Shown here one piece after another: positions 12,901 to 21,577 of a stretch of 64,000 nucleotides of DNA. Below the pieces are notes generated by a model. The model was not told where the DNA came from and did not search any database. It was given only the letters and a program-made list of their open reading frames with translations. The stretch's first letter is position 1; each line of letters starts with the position of its first letter. The position numbers and the translations under genes are program-made. The DNA is from Salvator merianae (Eukaryota; Chordata; Lepidosauria; Squamata; Teiidae): positions 374,219-438,218 of the forward strand of contig QVOM02000070.1 in NCBI GenBank assembly GCA_003586115.2. The letters run 5' to 3'.

Positions 12901-14540
12901 CCCCCTGGGATGCCAAATGGGATGACTTCCCCAGGCCCCTTTCCTTGAAGGAGTGCACACGAGTGTGTATCTGCTTAAAAGCAAAGTGCCATGAGCCTAG
13001 GGCCTCTTCGTAATAAGGTAATCCAGGAAAGAGCTCCATGTTACAAGAAGCACACTTTTAAATCCAAGCATAAATTGCCTGCTTCCGTTCTGAAAGTGGG
13101 AGGAGCAACAAAGAAATCCTACTTTGCAAAATGTTTCCAGAATCTCATGCCAATTTACTACAGAAAATCATCTCCTTTGTCCAGTCTTTTAACTGGAAAG
13201 GTAGAGTTCATTGCTAAAATCACGTTTTAAGGGCAAAGAGCAGCTTGAAGAAAAGGGAAGAGAATTTTTGGCAGAGAACCCTATGCTAGACTCCAATCTT
13301 GAATGGGAACATATCCAGGATTGAGGCTAATTTAGTACTAAGGTACATTATGAAACAGTTTAAATAACACTTAAGATGCAGTTTAGTCCTTAATGTGGAC
13401 CGGACAGATCCCCATTCCACACACTTCCCCCTATCCAGCTTTGAAAGACGGCATGTAAGAGGGGACCTGATTGACATTTATATCATCATGCATGGTGTGG
13501 AAAAGGTGGATTGAGAATAAATATGGAGCTGACAGGCAGATAAGTTAGGACCCACAAGTGGAAATATTTTCTCATGCATTGGGTGATTGATCTACATAAA
13601 TTTATTACCTACAGAGCTACTGATGGCCACCAACCTAGATGGCTTTAACACAGGGTTAGACAAATTCATGAAGGGCAGGTGTATCAGTGGCTACTAAAAT
13701 GGATACTTAGATAATATCTCTGGGTTGGAGAGACAGGCAGGATGCCTCTAATGACCATCTGTAGGGACTCAAGAGCAAGTCAAGGTTTCACCTTCATCTT
13801 CTATTCAATAATGTTCAAAAGCAAGTGGTGGGCCATCATGTGAGACAGGGTGTTTGACTAGATATACTAAGGGCTCCTCTTATGTTCTTATGTTTACTGA
13901 GGAAAAAATTACACATGGTAAAGCTATTACCCGAGGAAAGAGGAAAATCCACCCAAAGAGTCCTGATCCAGGCTTTTCATAGCACACAAGAGGTAAGAGG
14001 CTAACGGCTCACAAATCTGAAGAAAGCCATGAAACCAGCTCAGAAGGCAAATATTCAAGAAAAAGGGAAGTCAATTATCCACCAAAGGATAGGTGTGCCT
14101 AAGGTTCAAGGCTTCATTGACCAAAGTGGACATTTTCCAAACCTGAAATGGGGAGCGGAAACAGGACACTTCTTCACACTAAAATATTTCTAAGACTGCA
14201 TCCAGACAGGGTCAAAACCCCATAATTATTTCAGAATAGTATTTGATTTGCCAGACATCATCATGGTGCTCCCAATATAGACCCAGTATCCCAGATATAA
14301 GGTACTGTGTGGCATGCTAAAACACAGAATATTGACCTAACATCTGGGCAAAATGAAATTATCCTGGAAGTGCTTTGTTCCGGAATATCCAAAAACAGTG
14401 GAATAAGTAAGCAAAGTTAAGATCCAAGCTTCTAAGCACAGAGCATGAAGAGGATTTCTGGCAAGTTACCAGTTAAAAGAAGAAGCAGGAGTTCTGTCGC
14501 GATGGACCTCATGTTGGTGGGCAACAGGTCAAGCGGAGCT
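3928..14540 (-). CDS. FXYD3: FXYD-family Na,K-ATPase regulator, spliced gene, 3' end not found
   Basis: FXYD proteins are small single-pass membrane proteins that bind the Na,K-ATPase and tune its kinetics. Five minus-strand exons (14470-14540, 11292-11324, 10267-10290, 9308-9382, 3928-3964) join with matching phases 1,1,1,1,2 and GT-AG introns. The protein starts with a leucine-rich signal peptide (MRSIATELLLLLLT), then a short ectodomain with the invariant PFYYD motif, a transmembrane segment with the conserved glycines (LRVGGLICAGVLC), and a basic Cys-rich cytoplasmic start (SGKCKCKPKKRS). The run DKNSPFYYDWHSL plus the double CKC is what I recall of FXYD3, so that orthology is preferred over FXYD4. 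It is known family knowledge that FXYD genes are built from such tiny exons. The final coding exon was not found between 1 and 3927 and may lie outside the window. The intron 9307-3965 holds a CR1 in antisense orientation. Confidence 0.88.
4199..4699. mobile_element. Harbinger-like MITE, about 0.5 kb
   Basis: It begins GGCTGCATCCAGACAGG and ends AATGTCTGGGGCTGGCC, flanked by TTT on both sides, close to the 3-bp TWA duplication of PIF/Harbinger. Inside are shorter inverted repeats (for example AGGAAAACCT and AGGTTTTCCT). Relatives sit at 19340, 31225 and 45893. Confidence 0.65.
4848..5183 (+). CDS. CR1 ORF1 C-terminal part, SGNH/GDSL esterase-like
   Basis: The frame continues from 4848 to the stop at 5183 and starts abruptly at HVGTNDT, so the N-terminal half is missing. 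GTND matches block III of SGNH hydrolases, and DGLHLTKTGK near the C-terminus matches block V with its Asp and His. The block I serine would lie in the lost part. CR1 ORF1 proteins carry such an esterase domain and are thought to act in RNP assembly or membrane binding. Truncation makes this copy non-functional. Confidence 0.85.
   Translation, partial: HVGTNDTARKDFATVCSDFEDLGKKVKELGAQVVFSSILPVDGHGKRRWDRILEVNNWLRQWCYRQGFGFLNHGENYLYDGLLARDGLHLTKTGKNVFGKRLASLIRRALN
5369..8101 (+). CDS. CR1 ORF2: AP-endonuclease and reverse transcriptase, catalytic Asp lost
   Basis: From the first ATG the frame is 910 residues; it is open further upstream (KCFYTNAQS precedes the ATG), so the true start is earlier. 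Residues 1-205 are an APE-type endonuclease with its active-site residues in place: ITETWW (Glu24), GDFN (Asp130, Asn132) and SDH (197-199). The reverse transcriptase follows, with SPGPDGLHPRVLK, then GSVLGPVMFNIFINDL and FADDTKLG (Asp647, Asp648). Motif A reads LGFSKAFD, where the family has Asp in place of Gly559 (codon GGC). That residue is one of the three catalytic aspartates, so polymerase activity should be lost. The C-terminal domain (YEERLKELGMFSLQKRRLRG) is complete. Length is normal for CR1 ORF2. Confidence 0.93.
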   Translation: MRNKKGELEILTQEDKYDVIGITETWWDNAHEWNTDIEGYNLFLRNRLNKRRGGIALYVKKAFVSSEIQVSENGSPVESVWVRIQGENNRKDTIVGVYYRPPGQTEDMDALFLDQMAKLSRKHDIVLMGDFNYPDICWESLSGKNHKSNKFLSSLADNFIYQKVEEKTRGLAILDLILTNREEMVEEIRVSGTLGGSDHAILKFWIIREGKPERTQTSKLDFRRADFDGLRRRVGRIKWLNVLKDRNVQEGWDTLRNAILEAQSLTIPQRKKNGKYLKRPGWINPKLKNLLKRKKEMFKKWKEGNISKEEYNVVCTNCRASIRKAKARNELRLARETKNNKKGFWGYVKSKRKVKEAIGCLQSENGELIKNDIEKAELLNSYFVSVFSKKDSVTATDLRCASEGIRESKHIIETERVREYLANLNEFKSPGPDGLHPRVLKELAGVIAEPLAVIFENSWRTGEVPDDWKRANVVPIFKKGKKVDPGNYRPVSLTSIPGKIFEQIIKQHVCQHLDGNSVINRSQHGFVTNKSCQTNLISFYDKITEWVDQGNAVDIVYLGFSKAFDKVSHTILTEKMIKYGIDKVTVRWVHNWLSDRTQRVVINGCTSNWKKVSSGVQQGSVLGPVMFNIFINDLDEGVEGKLIKFADDTKLGGFANTREERERIQKDLEKLEQWAATNRMVFNKEKCKVLHLGKKNEKNTYRMGGIRLSSSTCEEDLGVLVDHRLNMSQQCEAAAKKANTILGCIKRSFESRSREVIIPLYSALVRPQLEYCVQFWAPQFKKDTDKLEQVQRRATKMVNGLQTMSYEERLKELGMFSLQKRRLRGDMIAVYKYLKGCHSAEGSDLFSLAQGRTRSNGMKLQGKRFRLDVRKKFMTVRTINQWNRLPQEVVSSPSMEVFKRRLDGHLSGMV
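8181..9307. other. FXYD3 intron, nothing recognised
   Basis: AT-rich intron sequence without recognisable exons or repeat families. Confidence 0.4.
9308..9382 (-). CDS. FXYD3: FXYD3 transmembrane exon
   Basis: The 75-bp exon encodes (D)WHSLRVGGLICAGVLCF followed by LGIVVLIS, a single membrane span with the family's conserved glycines and the terminal serine. The acceptor is CTGTTCTCTGTTCCTGCAG and the donor is GTAAGT. This is the exon that identifies the gene. Confidence 0.92.
9712..9862 (+). mobile_element. tRNA-derived SINE
   Basis: The tRNA-like head GGCTGTAGCTCAGTAGTAG is an A box, and CCAGTTTGATCTCC is a degenerate B box. The body includes GGCAATGGCAAACCACTTCTG. The same family occurs at 26440, 27065, 44665 and 52120. 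Confidence 0.8.
10267..10290 (-). CDS. FXYD3: FXYD3 microexon carrying the PFxYD motif
   Basis: The 24-bp exon encodes (D)KNSPFYY with the D of FYYD completed across the next junction. It has a strong acceptor (TTTTTCTTTGTGCAG) and a consensus GTAAGT donor. PFxYD is the family signature and lies on the extracellular side, where it contacts the Na,K-ATPase beta subunit. Confidence 0.9.
10776..10930 (-). mobile_element. old SINE-like repeat, antisense
   Basis: Plus-strand phrases such as TTATCCTCACAGCAGCCCTG and CAACACTCTAATTACTTTGC are the reverse of the common reptile SINE with a GTTAGAGTGTTG start. Diverged copy. Confidence 0.6.
11292..11324 (-). CDS. FXYD3: FXYD3 microexon, end of signal peptide and ectodomain
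   Basis: The 33-bp exon reads (V)FHVLEANDPT in the frame set by its neighbours, entering and leaving in phase 1. The acceptor has a long pyrimidine tract ending CTTCTCCAG; the donor is GTGAGT. The segment corresponds to FPVLDANDLE as recalled for mammalian FXYD3. Confidence 0.85.
11325..13434. other. FXYD3 first coding intron, mostly unrecognised
   Basis: A short repeat piece at 11436-11492 (CTGCTGAAATCCCCTCTTG) is shared with 40.8 kb, 43.6 kb and 45.2 kb. Otherwise I see nothing. Confidence 0.4.
13435..13893 (+). mobile_element. CR1 3' end fragment
   Basis: Sense CR1 3' region: it passes GATGGCCACCAACCTAGATGG and GACAAATTCATGAAGGGC, and ends GGGCTCCTCTTATGTTCTTA. No open frame. Confidence 0.85.
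14202..14400. mobile_element. Harbinger-like MITE remnant
   Basis: It starts GACTGCATCCAGACAGG after TAA, as in related MITEs. The right end is not clear. Confidence 0.45.
14470..14540 (-). CDS. FXYD3: FXYD3 exon with start codon and signal peptide
   Basis: The ATG is at 14512-14510 and 43 coding bases give 14 residues, MRSIATELLLLLLT, plus one base (phase 1). The acceptor at 14541-14542 follows a clear pyrimidine tract; the donor is GTAACT. About 28 bases of 5' UTR precede the ATG in this exon, so at least one non-coding exon lies further upstream. Confidence 0.8.
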
Positions 14541-14636
14541 CTGTAGGGAAAAGATGGTTGTTAAGGCAGTACAAATGAAAACCATGGGTCAGCACACTTG
14601 CTCTACCCATATCCCTTCAGTCCCTCCCTCCCTGGA

Positions 14637-14836
14637 CATACCAAGCAGCATCTGGCAGCTTTAAGCCCGGCTTTTCGCGCCCCGCACAAAGCGCACCATG
14701 GCCATTTGAGGGGCCTCCGTACTGCCTCAGCAGGTCACCTAGCGACCTGCTGAGGCAGTATGGAGGCCCAAAGATTCCATGAACGGCCATGGTGCGCTTC
14801 ACATGGGGCATGAACACCCGTGCTTAAAGCCACCAG
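14637..14836. mobile_element. foldback element with strong hairpin
   Basis: Central arms of 26 bases (14711-14736 and 14745-14770, starting GGGCCTCCGTACTGCC) match except for one base. They are flanked by GCGCACCATGGCC and GGCCATGGTGCGC, and outside these by a CTTTAAGC/GCTTAAAG pair. It lies about 0.1 kb upstream of the FXYD3 start exon. Confidence 0.7.
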
Positions 14837-14857
14837 CCGCCGCTGATACCAAGTGAA

Positions 14858-14935
14858 ATAAGAATGTAAGAAAAGCCCTGCTGGATCTGACCATCTAATT
14901 TAACAGTCTCATTCCCACAGTGGTTAGAGATGGCA
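14858..14935 (-). mobile_element. CR1 3' end, short fragment
   Basis: AAGAATGTAAGAAAAGCCC followed by TGCTGGATCTGACCATCTAA is the reverse complement of the CR1 terminus. Confidence 0.6.
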
Positions 14936-15062
14936 ATGCAGAGAACACGCTGAGAAGAGAGATCTGTGAATCGTCGCTTTGAAATTCTCAGAATGGACCT
15001 TCAGTATCAGAAGACAGCCTGCACTTAGTCCCAGGCTCCTGGGAGAGAAACTGGGCACTTAC

Positions 15063-15186
15063 CTGCCCATTACCTGTACTTCTGGAACCTGAGGGGAAGG
15101 GCAAAGCAGCAGTAGGTGTGCTGCTATTTGTAATGACATCGTAAGATTGGGATGGACCTTGCATCACTTTATCCTTCCCCAACAGG
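15063..15186 (-). CDS. candidate exon, Ser/Thr/Pro-rich ectodomain segment
   Basis: This 124-bp candidate has an acceptor (CTTCCTTTCCGGAG) and a consensus GTAAGT donor. Its phase (two bases in, zero out) fits the candidate exon at 15317-15393. It would encode about 41 residues rich in Ser, Thr and Pro with an N-glycosylation sequon (NSS) and no cysteine. A second, weaker donor (GTAATG) eleven bases earlier would leave one base, the phase needed by the FXYD3 exons at 11292 or 10267. It could be an alternative N-terminus of FXYD3, part of a neighbouring gene such as an FXYD5-like one, or chance. Confidence 0.35.
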
Positions 15187-15316
15187 CTCCGGAAAGGAAG
15201 GTAAACAATAGATAAGCATACAAGGCACTTTACGTAATGGATTATGAACACATTAGACAAGCTTTAATTGAAACACATCTAAAAGAGAAAGCGGACTCAA
15301 GGTCTGAGGGACTTAC

Positions 15317-15393
15317 CGGACTGGAAGTGTTAAGTGGACACTGAATGCCGCCAACAACCATTTCCACATTCACATTGGGTGCTACCACCTTAT
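15317..15393 (-). CDS. candidate exon with start codon and signal peptide
   Basis: The ATG at 15369-15367 opens MWKWLLAAFSVHLTLPV, a plausible signal peptide. An in-frame TGA lies immediately before it. The exon ends two bases into a codon at a consensus GTAAGT donor, which matches the acceptor phase of 15063-15186. The start context is weak. The pair lies 0.5-0.9 kb upstream of the FXYD3 start exon on the same strand, so alternative first coding exons are possible. No transcript evidence is available. Confidence 0.35.
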
Positions 15394-16297
15394 CTGACCA
15401 AAAGGCATGATTTCACAAAATACAGACTCTACCACACATTTGGAGAAGTTTCAGCCTACTGCCAGACCTAACAGCATCTGCAGAACTCCTGATTGTACTT
15501 CTGATAACTTCCTGATGGAAGCAGTACCAAGAGAAAACTGGTGCTTGCTATCCTCCCACCCTGAGGAGTAATACTGGCCCTTCTCAAAGAGACAAGCATT
15601 TCCCTGGCACTCTCTGGAAGCACCTTGAGTTGCTGTGTGTGTTGAGATCCTTCTAACTTTGTCCTTATGGACCAAATACCATCCATGAAGCGTAGAAGAT
15701 ATTTACGGCAGCCAAAGAAGTTTGGGGAAACTGTGCCACAAATGAGAGAAGCAGAGCTCCACGTGATCAAGGGAAAGCAGGCCCACCATCAGGGGTGTTA
15801 TCAGGGTGGAATGGATCCCTGGCAATGAAAGCATGAATGCTGTCTCATGTGAGGCAGACTGAGGCTGAAAACATGCACAGAAAGCAGGAATAAGAACTAA
15901 CCTCAGCAGCCAGGCCATCTAGCCGACTGCAGTGGTTTCTGGACCCCTTTGAATACTCAGCAAAAAGCTGGCCTCACACATGGTAGCTATACCCCTGTAC
16001 ATAAGCCCTAAGAACCTGAGGCACTGTTAGGGTTTTGTGAGTAACGATTATAGTTATGGAATCTTCTTACACAAGACAGAGAGGCATACAGGAGCCTGTA
16101 GGCTTACTGTGGGCAACTTACAGAGAAGAGTCAAAGTGCTTTCCTATATGTTTTGTATTCATAGTTCATGAAAACTGAAAAGGTTTTCAAGCTCTTCTGA
16201 GTGGGAATGAGATAATAGCAGGTGTGACCATGACACAGACAACAAACCTCTGAAACAAATCATTTAGGGATGACAGCCTTTGGATGAAGGGCAACAT
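15394..16297. other. non-coding, nothing recognised
   Basis: A minus-strand frame of 100 codons (15468-15770) shows no family resemblance. No repeat was recognised. Confidence 0.35.
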
Positions 16298-16748
16298 TAT
16301 GGTGTGGAAAAGGTGGATAGAAAAAAAATGTTTTCTGCATCACACGACAGAAAAACCAGAAGTCCCCGTATGAAGCCAATGAGATGGAGAGTTGAGACCA
16401 ACAAGGAGAAGTATTTTATTCACCCAGAGAATCATTGGTCTATGGGATTTACTACCAGAAGAGGTGGGTGGTGACAGCAACCAACCTGGACAGCTTTAAG
16501 AATGGATTGGACAGATTCACGGAGGTCAGGTGTAACAATGACTACCAGAATGGATGTCTCCAGGTTAGAGAGACAGGCAGGAGGCCTCTAAAGGCAATTT
16601 GCAAGGAGTCAAGTGCAGGTGAAGGTTGTGCCTTTGTCTTTTTCGTGGGAATGCCCAGAAGCAATTGGTGGGCCACTGTGTGAGACAGGATGCTGTATTA
16701 GATGGGCTGTAGCCTGAATCAACAGGGATCCCCTTAGGTTCTTATTTT
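16298..16748 (+). mobile_element. CR1 3' end fragment
   Basis: Sense copy containing GGTGTGGAAAAGGTGGATAG, then GGACAGCTTTAAGAATGG and GTGAGACAGGATGCTG, ending near TTAGGTTCTTATTTTT. Diverged from the copy at 13435. Confidence 0.85.
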
Positions 16749-17105
16749 TATTCTGCAGAATGTTGGATGGAGCTATGTCTCCTGTGTCCAAAAATGCAGG
16801 GAGCCAAGGCAGCAATCAGATTGGCAAGCCTCAGAACAACGTTGTCCTTGGAAATTTCAAGCTACTCACTCATTCTGTCAGCATTACTGTAAAAGGGAAA
16901 CAAGTTTCAGCAAGCAAAAGGCATCAACTTGGTTCTGAGCCAATTCTTGTTATAGGGCTTCAGTCCAAAAATCAAAGCAAACTTTTGAGATTCAGAATTC
17001 CACCCGAAAGCCATTTTGTAAAAGGTGCTTTCTATAAAATCACAATGCAATTTGTTGCTGGAAGACACGGCAATGGCTCTGGGAATGAGATAAATGGGTG
17101 AAGCT

Positions 17106-17165
17106 GTATTTATTTATTTATTTATTTATTAGATTTATATGCCGCCCCTCTCCGAAGACTCCCTT
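17106..17165 (+). repeat. TTTA microsatellite with repeat tail
   Basis: About six TTTA units are followed by GATTTATATGCCGCCCCTC, a phrase typical of reptile retroelement ends. Confidence 0.55.
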
Positions 17166-18079
17166 ATATAAAATGCTTTTGCACAACATGATTTTGCTCC
17201 AAACATGATAGCTGAAATGCTTCTTCCCTCATATCATGCAATACTGGAAACTTGCAACAATGGAAACTGGCAGCTGCAGCAACATTAGCTTATTCTGGTA
17301 GACCGAGGCCGCATTGCCACTTACCTGAATAGAGCGCCTCCGTGGGTCATGAAAGACACTTGCTGCTGCCTAATCTCCATTTTGGTAGCAGCAGGCACCT
17401 TTAAAGCAACTGTATGGGCCATTTTCTGGTGCAGACACTCACGGAGGTGCCTCTGTTACAAGGTGGTTTATTCCCACCCTGCACTCTGAAATGGAGATGA
17501 GGAGGGTGCCTTCTTCTGTGGTGCCATCTCTATTCTGAAATGGGGTTGCAGCCTGTATCTCCCCTCTGTGGTGCCATGAGTTATAATGGCAGACTGCACT
17601 CTGTGGTTCCCCTAAACCCTTGTTTTCCATTACTAGAAACTGATGGCACCACTCAGTTTTATACTACATGGCAGGTTGTAGACCACAGTGTTATATATGG
17701 GACAACCATCTTCTTACTGGTCCTTTAAAATTGAACAGTTACATCACTAAAGTTGTTGCTCGAATGGGTACCAATGAACAGTAAGCTGGAAGTGCATAAA
17801 TATAAGAAAGTATGTAGAAATAGAAATTATGTTATATGAAAAATTAGATTAACTGTCTAACCCACATACAGTTTTTCTCTTTGTAATGGGATGAAGTCAG
17901 TAAAAATTAAATTAAAAACAAAAATGAAGCTGCCTCTTGCCAACCTTGAGTTCTGAAGTTAAGGAGGGTAGGGCCTGGTTAATACTTGAATGAGATAATA
18001 GATGCTATAGGGATACTACATGCTAGAGCCTTGACTAGCTAACCATCAAAGAACTGAGTGAAGTGGTACATTTTAACCA

Positions 18080-18430
18080 GGTACTGAAAACCATATAGTG
18101 TTGGTGCCTGGTGAAGCTCAGCTGAGAGGCTTTTCCAAAGTCTAGAGGCCACTACAAAACAGTCCCTGTAGTGTGCCACAACCTCTCACACTTCTGAGGG
18201 TAATGGAACTACAAGAAGGCCCACACTTCATGAACTTATAGTACAGGCAGGTCTATATGGGAGAAGGCTCTCCTTCAGATAGGTATTCAGGGCTCAAGCC
18301 ATTTAGTGCTTTCTACATAATATTAACATCTTGAATTGGGCTTAGTAGTGAATTGGAAACCCGTGCAATTTCTTTGAGATCAGCATGATGTGAAATTCCT
18401 CGTAGCAGCAGAGCTACTGCATCCTTCACT
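18080..18430 (+). repeat. interspersed repeat, family unresolved
   Basis: The phrase GGCTCTCCTTCAGATAGG, then CAAGCCATTTAGTGCTTTC and CTTGAATTGGGCTTAGTAG recurs at 59815-59915. An upstream part of the same consensus seems to be at 27540-27670. Confidence 0.5.
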
Positions 18431-19339
18431 AGTTATGAAAATCAAATAACTTTTCTGCACCAGCTGGTATATTGCTGCAGTGCAAGGCCTAGCTCACTTC
18501 TGGGCCTCCTCCTTCTGCATTCTTCAACCACTCCACAGAGATAAAGTAGGCCAGGACCTCAAAGTCCAAAGACCTCCTTGCAAGAAGATACTTTTTGTTT
18601 GCACAGGCATGTCTAAACAGTTATCCCTCATACAATGCTATGATTCGGTTTCCACAAATTACCATGAAGCTCAAGGATTACACAAGTAATTGTACCCTAT
18701 TGAAAACTGAGGATTAAGAGAAATGTGGAGAGATCCAGTCTACCATGTAACTTAGAGGTACCTTAGAGGCCAAAACATTTTGTTGCAAATTTCTAGGACT
18801 GCACTGAATGAGGGGAGTCACATTTTAGTAAGCATTTAAAGGCAAATTCATGCTTTTTTTAAAGAAGTGTTATATAAGGAAAATTACATTTTACCAGCTG
18901 TGTAGGAGTAAAGCTGCATCTCATAAAACCTTGTTGTACAGGTTAACTAGCCATGGTTCCCCATCATTTCCCTGTACAGATAACAGTACTAGGAATTTTG
19001 CCACTCACACTTTGGAGGAAGTTCTACAGAAACTCAACTTAAAAGTCTACTCGAATCTGAAGTACCGATGGGCTGTCCATGGGTGGAAAAATGGAGACAA
19101 AGGGGCTTTCCCTTCCTGACAGATCTGTTTTTGCCACCCAAAGCGCTAATGCTCAACAGGGAAAGATTCTACCCTTCATCACCGATGACATCACAGTGAT
19201 GACCCAAGAGGAAGTTCTTTACGCTTCCACAACGTTGCGTCACAATGGCCTACTGGCTAAGAAGCAAAGCAAAGGTAAATATGCTCCAGGCCTGAGCACA
19301 GTTCAGCTCCCTGTAAACATCCACATTGCCTTCAAAAGT
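18431..19339. other. non-coding, nothing recognised
   Basis: No gene or repeat family identified. Confidence 0.35.
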
Positions 19340-19606
19340 ATCCAGTTTCATGCTGGTGAAATACCGGATCTGCGCATCCACTGTGCATGTGTAGCGGGCC
19401 AAAAAACCTTTTGCACATGCACAGTGGTCACAATCCCACATTTTCGGGTATTTCACGCCAGCAAAATACCCTAATGTGTACATCACCAAAAAGCACGCAG
19501 ACAGTGCAGTCTCCCATGCTGTCTAGCTAATAGGGGATCATTCTGGAGGGTTTTTTCCTCTGGAATATCACCTGATGGCACTATATTCGGCTGGCATCCG
19601 GCGCTG
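19340..19606. mobile_element. Harbinger-like MITE fragment
   Basis: It shares GCACATGCACAGTGGTC, CCAGCAAAATACC and CACTATATTCGG with the right half of the element at 4199-4699. It ends CGCTGGCC before TAA. Confidence 0.6.
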
Positions 19607-19682
19607 GCCTAAAAACACGCATACTTTTTCGAACTGCCATAGCCAAGGAGTTTCATGTCCACCAACTGAGTTCTTCAGTTAT

Positions 19683-19925
19683 GTTGGGTACCATCAAATC
19701 ATGGCTGACTGCCAGTTGATTGTCTGGCACCTCCACGAGCACCTCTATGTAGCTCCTAAAAAAAGAGGCAGGCCCAGAGAGAATCCCCAGCACCTCCCCA
19801 GAGCAAGGTAATGGCAAACCACTTATATATCCACCAAAAAAAAAAAAAAAAACCACCCTGCACAGGTGCAACCAAATAGTCACCATGAGTCCTGCCAAGT
19901 CAGTGACAACTAACAGCAGCATCAT
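19683..19925. mobile_element. two SINE pieces in opposite orientation
   Basis: 19683-19735 (GTTGGGTACCATCAAATCATG) is the 3' end of the tRNA SINE in antisense. 19780-19925 has the sense body GGTAATGGCAAACCACTTAT, an A17 run and a sense tail CACCATGAGTCCTGCC. Confidence 0.55.
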
Positions 19926-19931
19926 TAGGTT

Positions 19932-20070
19932 GCATCCAGACATTATTTATTTATTCCGCCATGTTTGGATATTCCAGAATAAAGTATGGGCTATTCCAGA
20001 ATATCCAGACTTTATTCCAGAATATCTAAATATAGCAGAATATAGAAGCAATGTCTGGACGCAGCCATAT
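19932..20070. mobile_element. short palindromic Harbinger-like MITE
   Basis: GGTTGCATCCAGACATT at the left pairs with AATGTCTGGACGCAGCC at the right. Flanks are TTA and ATA. Internal TTCCAGAATA repeats also pair. A second copy is at 52460-52569. Confidence 0.75.
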
Positions 20071-20732
20071 AAGTCAATGTCATCCACTGAAAACAGTGAC
20101 CAATTAACCAGCAGAGGGAGTTGATTATTTTCCCCTCTCAGTCATGGCAAAATGACCATCCTTGAGTCTTCTTGCTAGCACCCCAGCAGTGTTTACCCCT
20201 GATGGGCACCTGCAGCCCATGTCATCTCTCCCCCTTTTGAGCTCTGCCTCACTCAGAATCAGAAGTTTAGCAATACCAGGGGATCTTGCAACTGAGCGTG
20301 ACTGACCCACTTGTGAACCCCACCAAACATGCAGTGTTTGAGCAGGAGTTTGTGCAAAATTTGGCAAGGACAAGCAGGAAGAGGCTTAGATCCCATACAA
20401 CAAATAGCACTAAGCCTGCCATTTGCAGTATACATACCTGGCCAATTATGTACCAGGCTCAAAGGCACATAAAATCTCTACCACTATAGCTGAGCCACCG
20501 GTATAGTCCTTACCACCACTCCTGTCCATTCTTGTCCACTGCAAACTCAATTCAGTGAGCTTTGCCCAACTGATCTTGCTTTTAAGAAGCAGCTTTGCAA
20601 AAAAGGAAAATGGTTTTGTTGGGGCACTGACCAGGCTAAGCACCACGTTGTTTTTTAAAGCATCAGAAAGCAAGTAGAGCTAAGAGAATCCCTAGGCCAG
20701 CCCAACTTAAACCTGTATTTCTTTTCATCTCT

Positions 20733-20927
20733 CACACCTAAGTTTTAATCCAGCTTTGGTCCACTTTCAGACTGCGAGAACACATCAGTAAAATAATACG
20801 ATGTTTTCTTTCAGCATTATCTAACTCAGCAAATCCACCTTTGGGTTAGATAATGTGGAAAGAAAATGATTAGTCACTTTGCTGATGTGTTCTTTCAATC
20901 CAAAAGTGGACTGAAGCTCAGGTGTGA
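20733..20927. mobile_element. palindromic MITE, family with CACACCTAAGTTTTAATCC ends, copy 1
   Basis: It begins CACACCTAAGTTTTAATCC and ends with a diverged inverse. The middle contains the inverted pair ATTATCTAAC/GTTAGATAAT. Four other copies are in the window. Confidence 0.8.
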
Positions 20928-21577
20928 CTGGGCTGTCTGTGGCACTCCGTCCTTTCTTTAAGGCAACAGAAACTAAAGCTGAGAGACAAGCCCTAGGCCT
21001 GCCCAACTTAAGCCTGCGTGCTCGTTTCCCTGTAGCACACCCGTCCATTCTTTAGGGTGACCGAAAGCAAGCAGAACTGGGACCACAAGCCCTGCCTAAC
21101 CAAAAGTCTGCGTCCCTGCTTCTCCTAGGGATGCCTGCAGGAACGAATAAGCCTTCTGCTGTTGATCGCATGCGACGGCGGCGACGAGCTCTTTTCAAAC
21201 ACGAGCCTGCGTGCTGCAGACGTTCTCTGAGAAGGAAACACGCGCTTTAAGTTTCCACAGCCACGAGTGGAGCTTGCATACAGAGAGGGTTAAAGCAGCC
21301 CTTCGCTCTGAAAGCTGAGCTGCCGTTTGGGGAGCTGCTGTGTGTGTGTGCGCGCTAAGATCCTCAAGGCCTTCCTGCTCTGGAAAAGAAAAGAAAAAGC
21401 GTGCACGGACGGACGGAGATCCTTCCCTAGAACACCCGAGGACGCTTCCGCAAATTTTCCTTTTGCAAAGAAGCAAGCAAAAAGCGAGAGAAATGCTCCA
21501 AACGAGAGAACTATCCTGGCTAGCTGAGGTTCAAAAGCAGGCCCGCGCCCGCTCCCACGAGCCCCGCGACGACTTAC

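Noticed and set aside
15468..15770. 100-codon minus-strand frame near the candidate exons
   Set aside because: It has an acceptor-like AG but no donor and no family similarity.
16760..17101. 113-codon plus-strand frame with protein-like composition
   Set aside because: No recognisable domain, no splice support, and it adjoins a CR1 end.
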